DNA of 6,004 nt from positions 1 to 6,004 of the forward strand of contig DAOWHG010000013.1 of NCBI GenBank assembly GCA_030641535.1, read 5' to 3'. This DNA comes from Mycoplasmatota bacterium. GTDB lineage: Bacteria; Bacillota_I; Bacilli_A; Izemoplasmatales; Izemoplasmataceae. The position numbers and the translations under genes are program-made. The notes under the pieces were generated by a model. That model saw nothing but the letters and a program-made list of their open reading frames with translations, ran no database searches and was not told where the DNA came from. This document shows, in pieces, positions 5,821 to 6,004 of this stretch. Numbering within the stretch: position 1 is the first letter of the stretch; every line of letters starts with the position of its first letter.

Positions 5821-6004
5821 ATTTTATTCTTATCTAGATGATTTTAATCAGATTACAATAATAGTTCCTTCAAAATACCGAAAGGATTATGTTGGGTATT
5901 TTAACACTATTGAAAATAATGAAAAATTACATTTAGATACAAAATTTCCCCTTGCGAATGAAAGATAATGATATTATTGTACTTGTTTTGATGGGTATAT
6001 TTTA
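5813..6004 (+). pseudogene. Pullulanase-like gene start, interrupted by two in-frame stops (runs off window)
   Basis: ATG 5813 overlaps the last 8 bases of cca and has GGGAG (5802-5806) 6 nt upstream, so translation initiation looks real. The 51 codons before the stop include FYSYLDDFNQITIIVP. This resembles the start of Bacillus type I pullulanase AmyX as I remember it (F-x-x-Y-x-D-x-x-N-x-I-T, and later FPLA-x-x-E). TAA (5966-5968) and TGA (5969-5971) follow. The same frame then continues to the window edge as YYCTCFDGYIL, which again suits that family. A +1 frame from the CCCC run (5948-5951) also stays open to the edge. Possible explanations are a decayed gene, a sequencing error, or a genuine 51-residue peptide. 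The product call is tentative because only about 64 codons are visible. Confidence 0.45.

Noticed and set aside
5966..5971. Recoding of UGA as Trp to explain the interrupted final gene
   Set aside because: The adjacent TAA would still stop translation, and all Trp codons in the intact genes are TGG.

Overview
This AT-rich window (roughly one-third G+C by eye) reads as a low-GC Gram-positive or Mollicutes-like bacterium. The evidence is AGGAGG/GGTGA ribosome sites, a Firmicutes-type DUF1146 membrane protein, a class II CCA-adding enzyme, a lipoprotein with a Gram-positive style lipobox, and a NusG_II membrane-anchored protein. All tryptophans in the genes are TGG, and every gene end seen is TAA or TAG. 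The standard code therefore fits and a Mycoplasma-type UGA=Trp code is not needed. A free-living relative of the Mollicutes (for example the Izemoplasma/Haloplasma neighbourhood) is my guess, not something the sequence proves.

Left half (1-2925, minus strand): one continuous reading frame of 975 codons, with its 3' end beyond the window. It encodes a very large, acidic, secreted lipoprotein. In order it holds a lipobox signal peptide, a Val/Glu-rich spacer, two nearly identical rhodanese-like domains (a 420-bp tandem duplication), a flavinylation-type FMN-binding domain, and a second FMN-binding domain. The second FMN-binding domain appears to be split by a ~218-residue insert resembling a CBM4_9-type carbohydrate-binding module. 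One OB-fold-like domain and the start of another follow. It is driven by a perfect-consensus sigma-A promoter (TTGACA, 17 bp, TATAAT). This protein is the main item of interest.

Middle (2926-3925): a 307-bp divergent intergenic region with promoters in both directions and GTTCG/CGAAC dyads. Then comes a two-gene plus-strand operon: a membrane-anchored NusG domain II protein and a DUF1146 (YwzB-like) small membrane protein. It ends at a hairpin terminator shared with the convergent yigZ gene.

Right part (3919-6004): yigZ (IMPACT family, minus strand) and cca (tRNA CCA-adding enzyme, plus strand) diverge from a 105-bp region. Their -10 boxes, ribosome sites and start codons form an imperfect inverted repeat. 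Overlapping the end of cca is the start of a pullulanase-like gene, interrupted after 51 codons by two consecutive in-frame stops.

Functionally, the lipoprotein suggests an extracytoplasmic redox function (covalent flavins plus sulfurtransferase-type cysteines) combined with possible glycan binding. NusG_II proteins are often found near flavin and electron-transfer genes, which makes the divergent arrangement suggestive. yigZ and cca are housekeeping genes.
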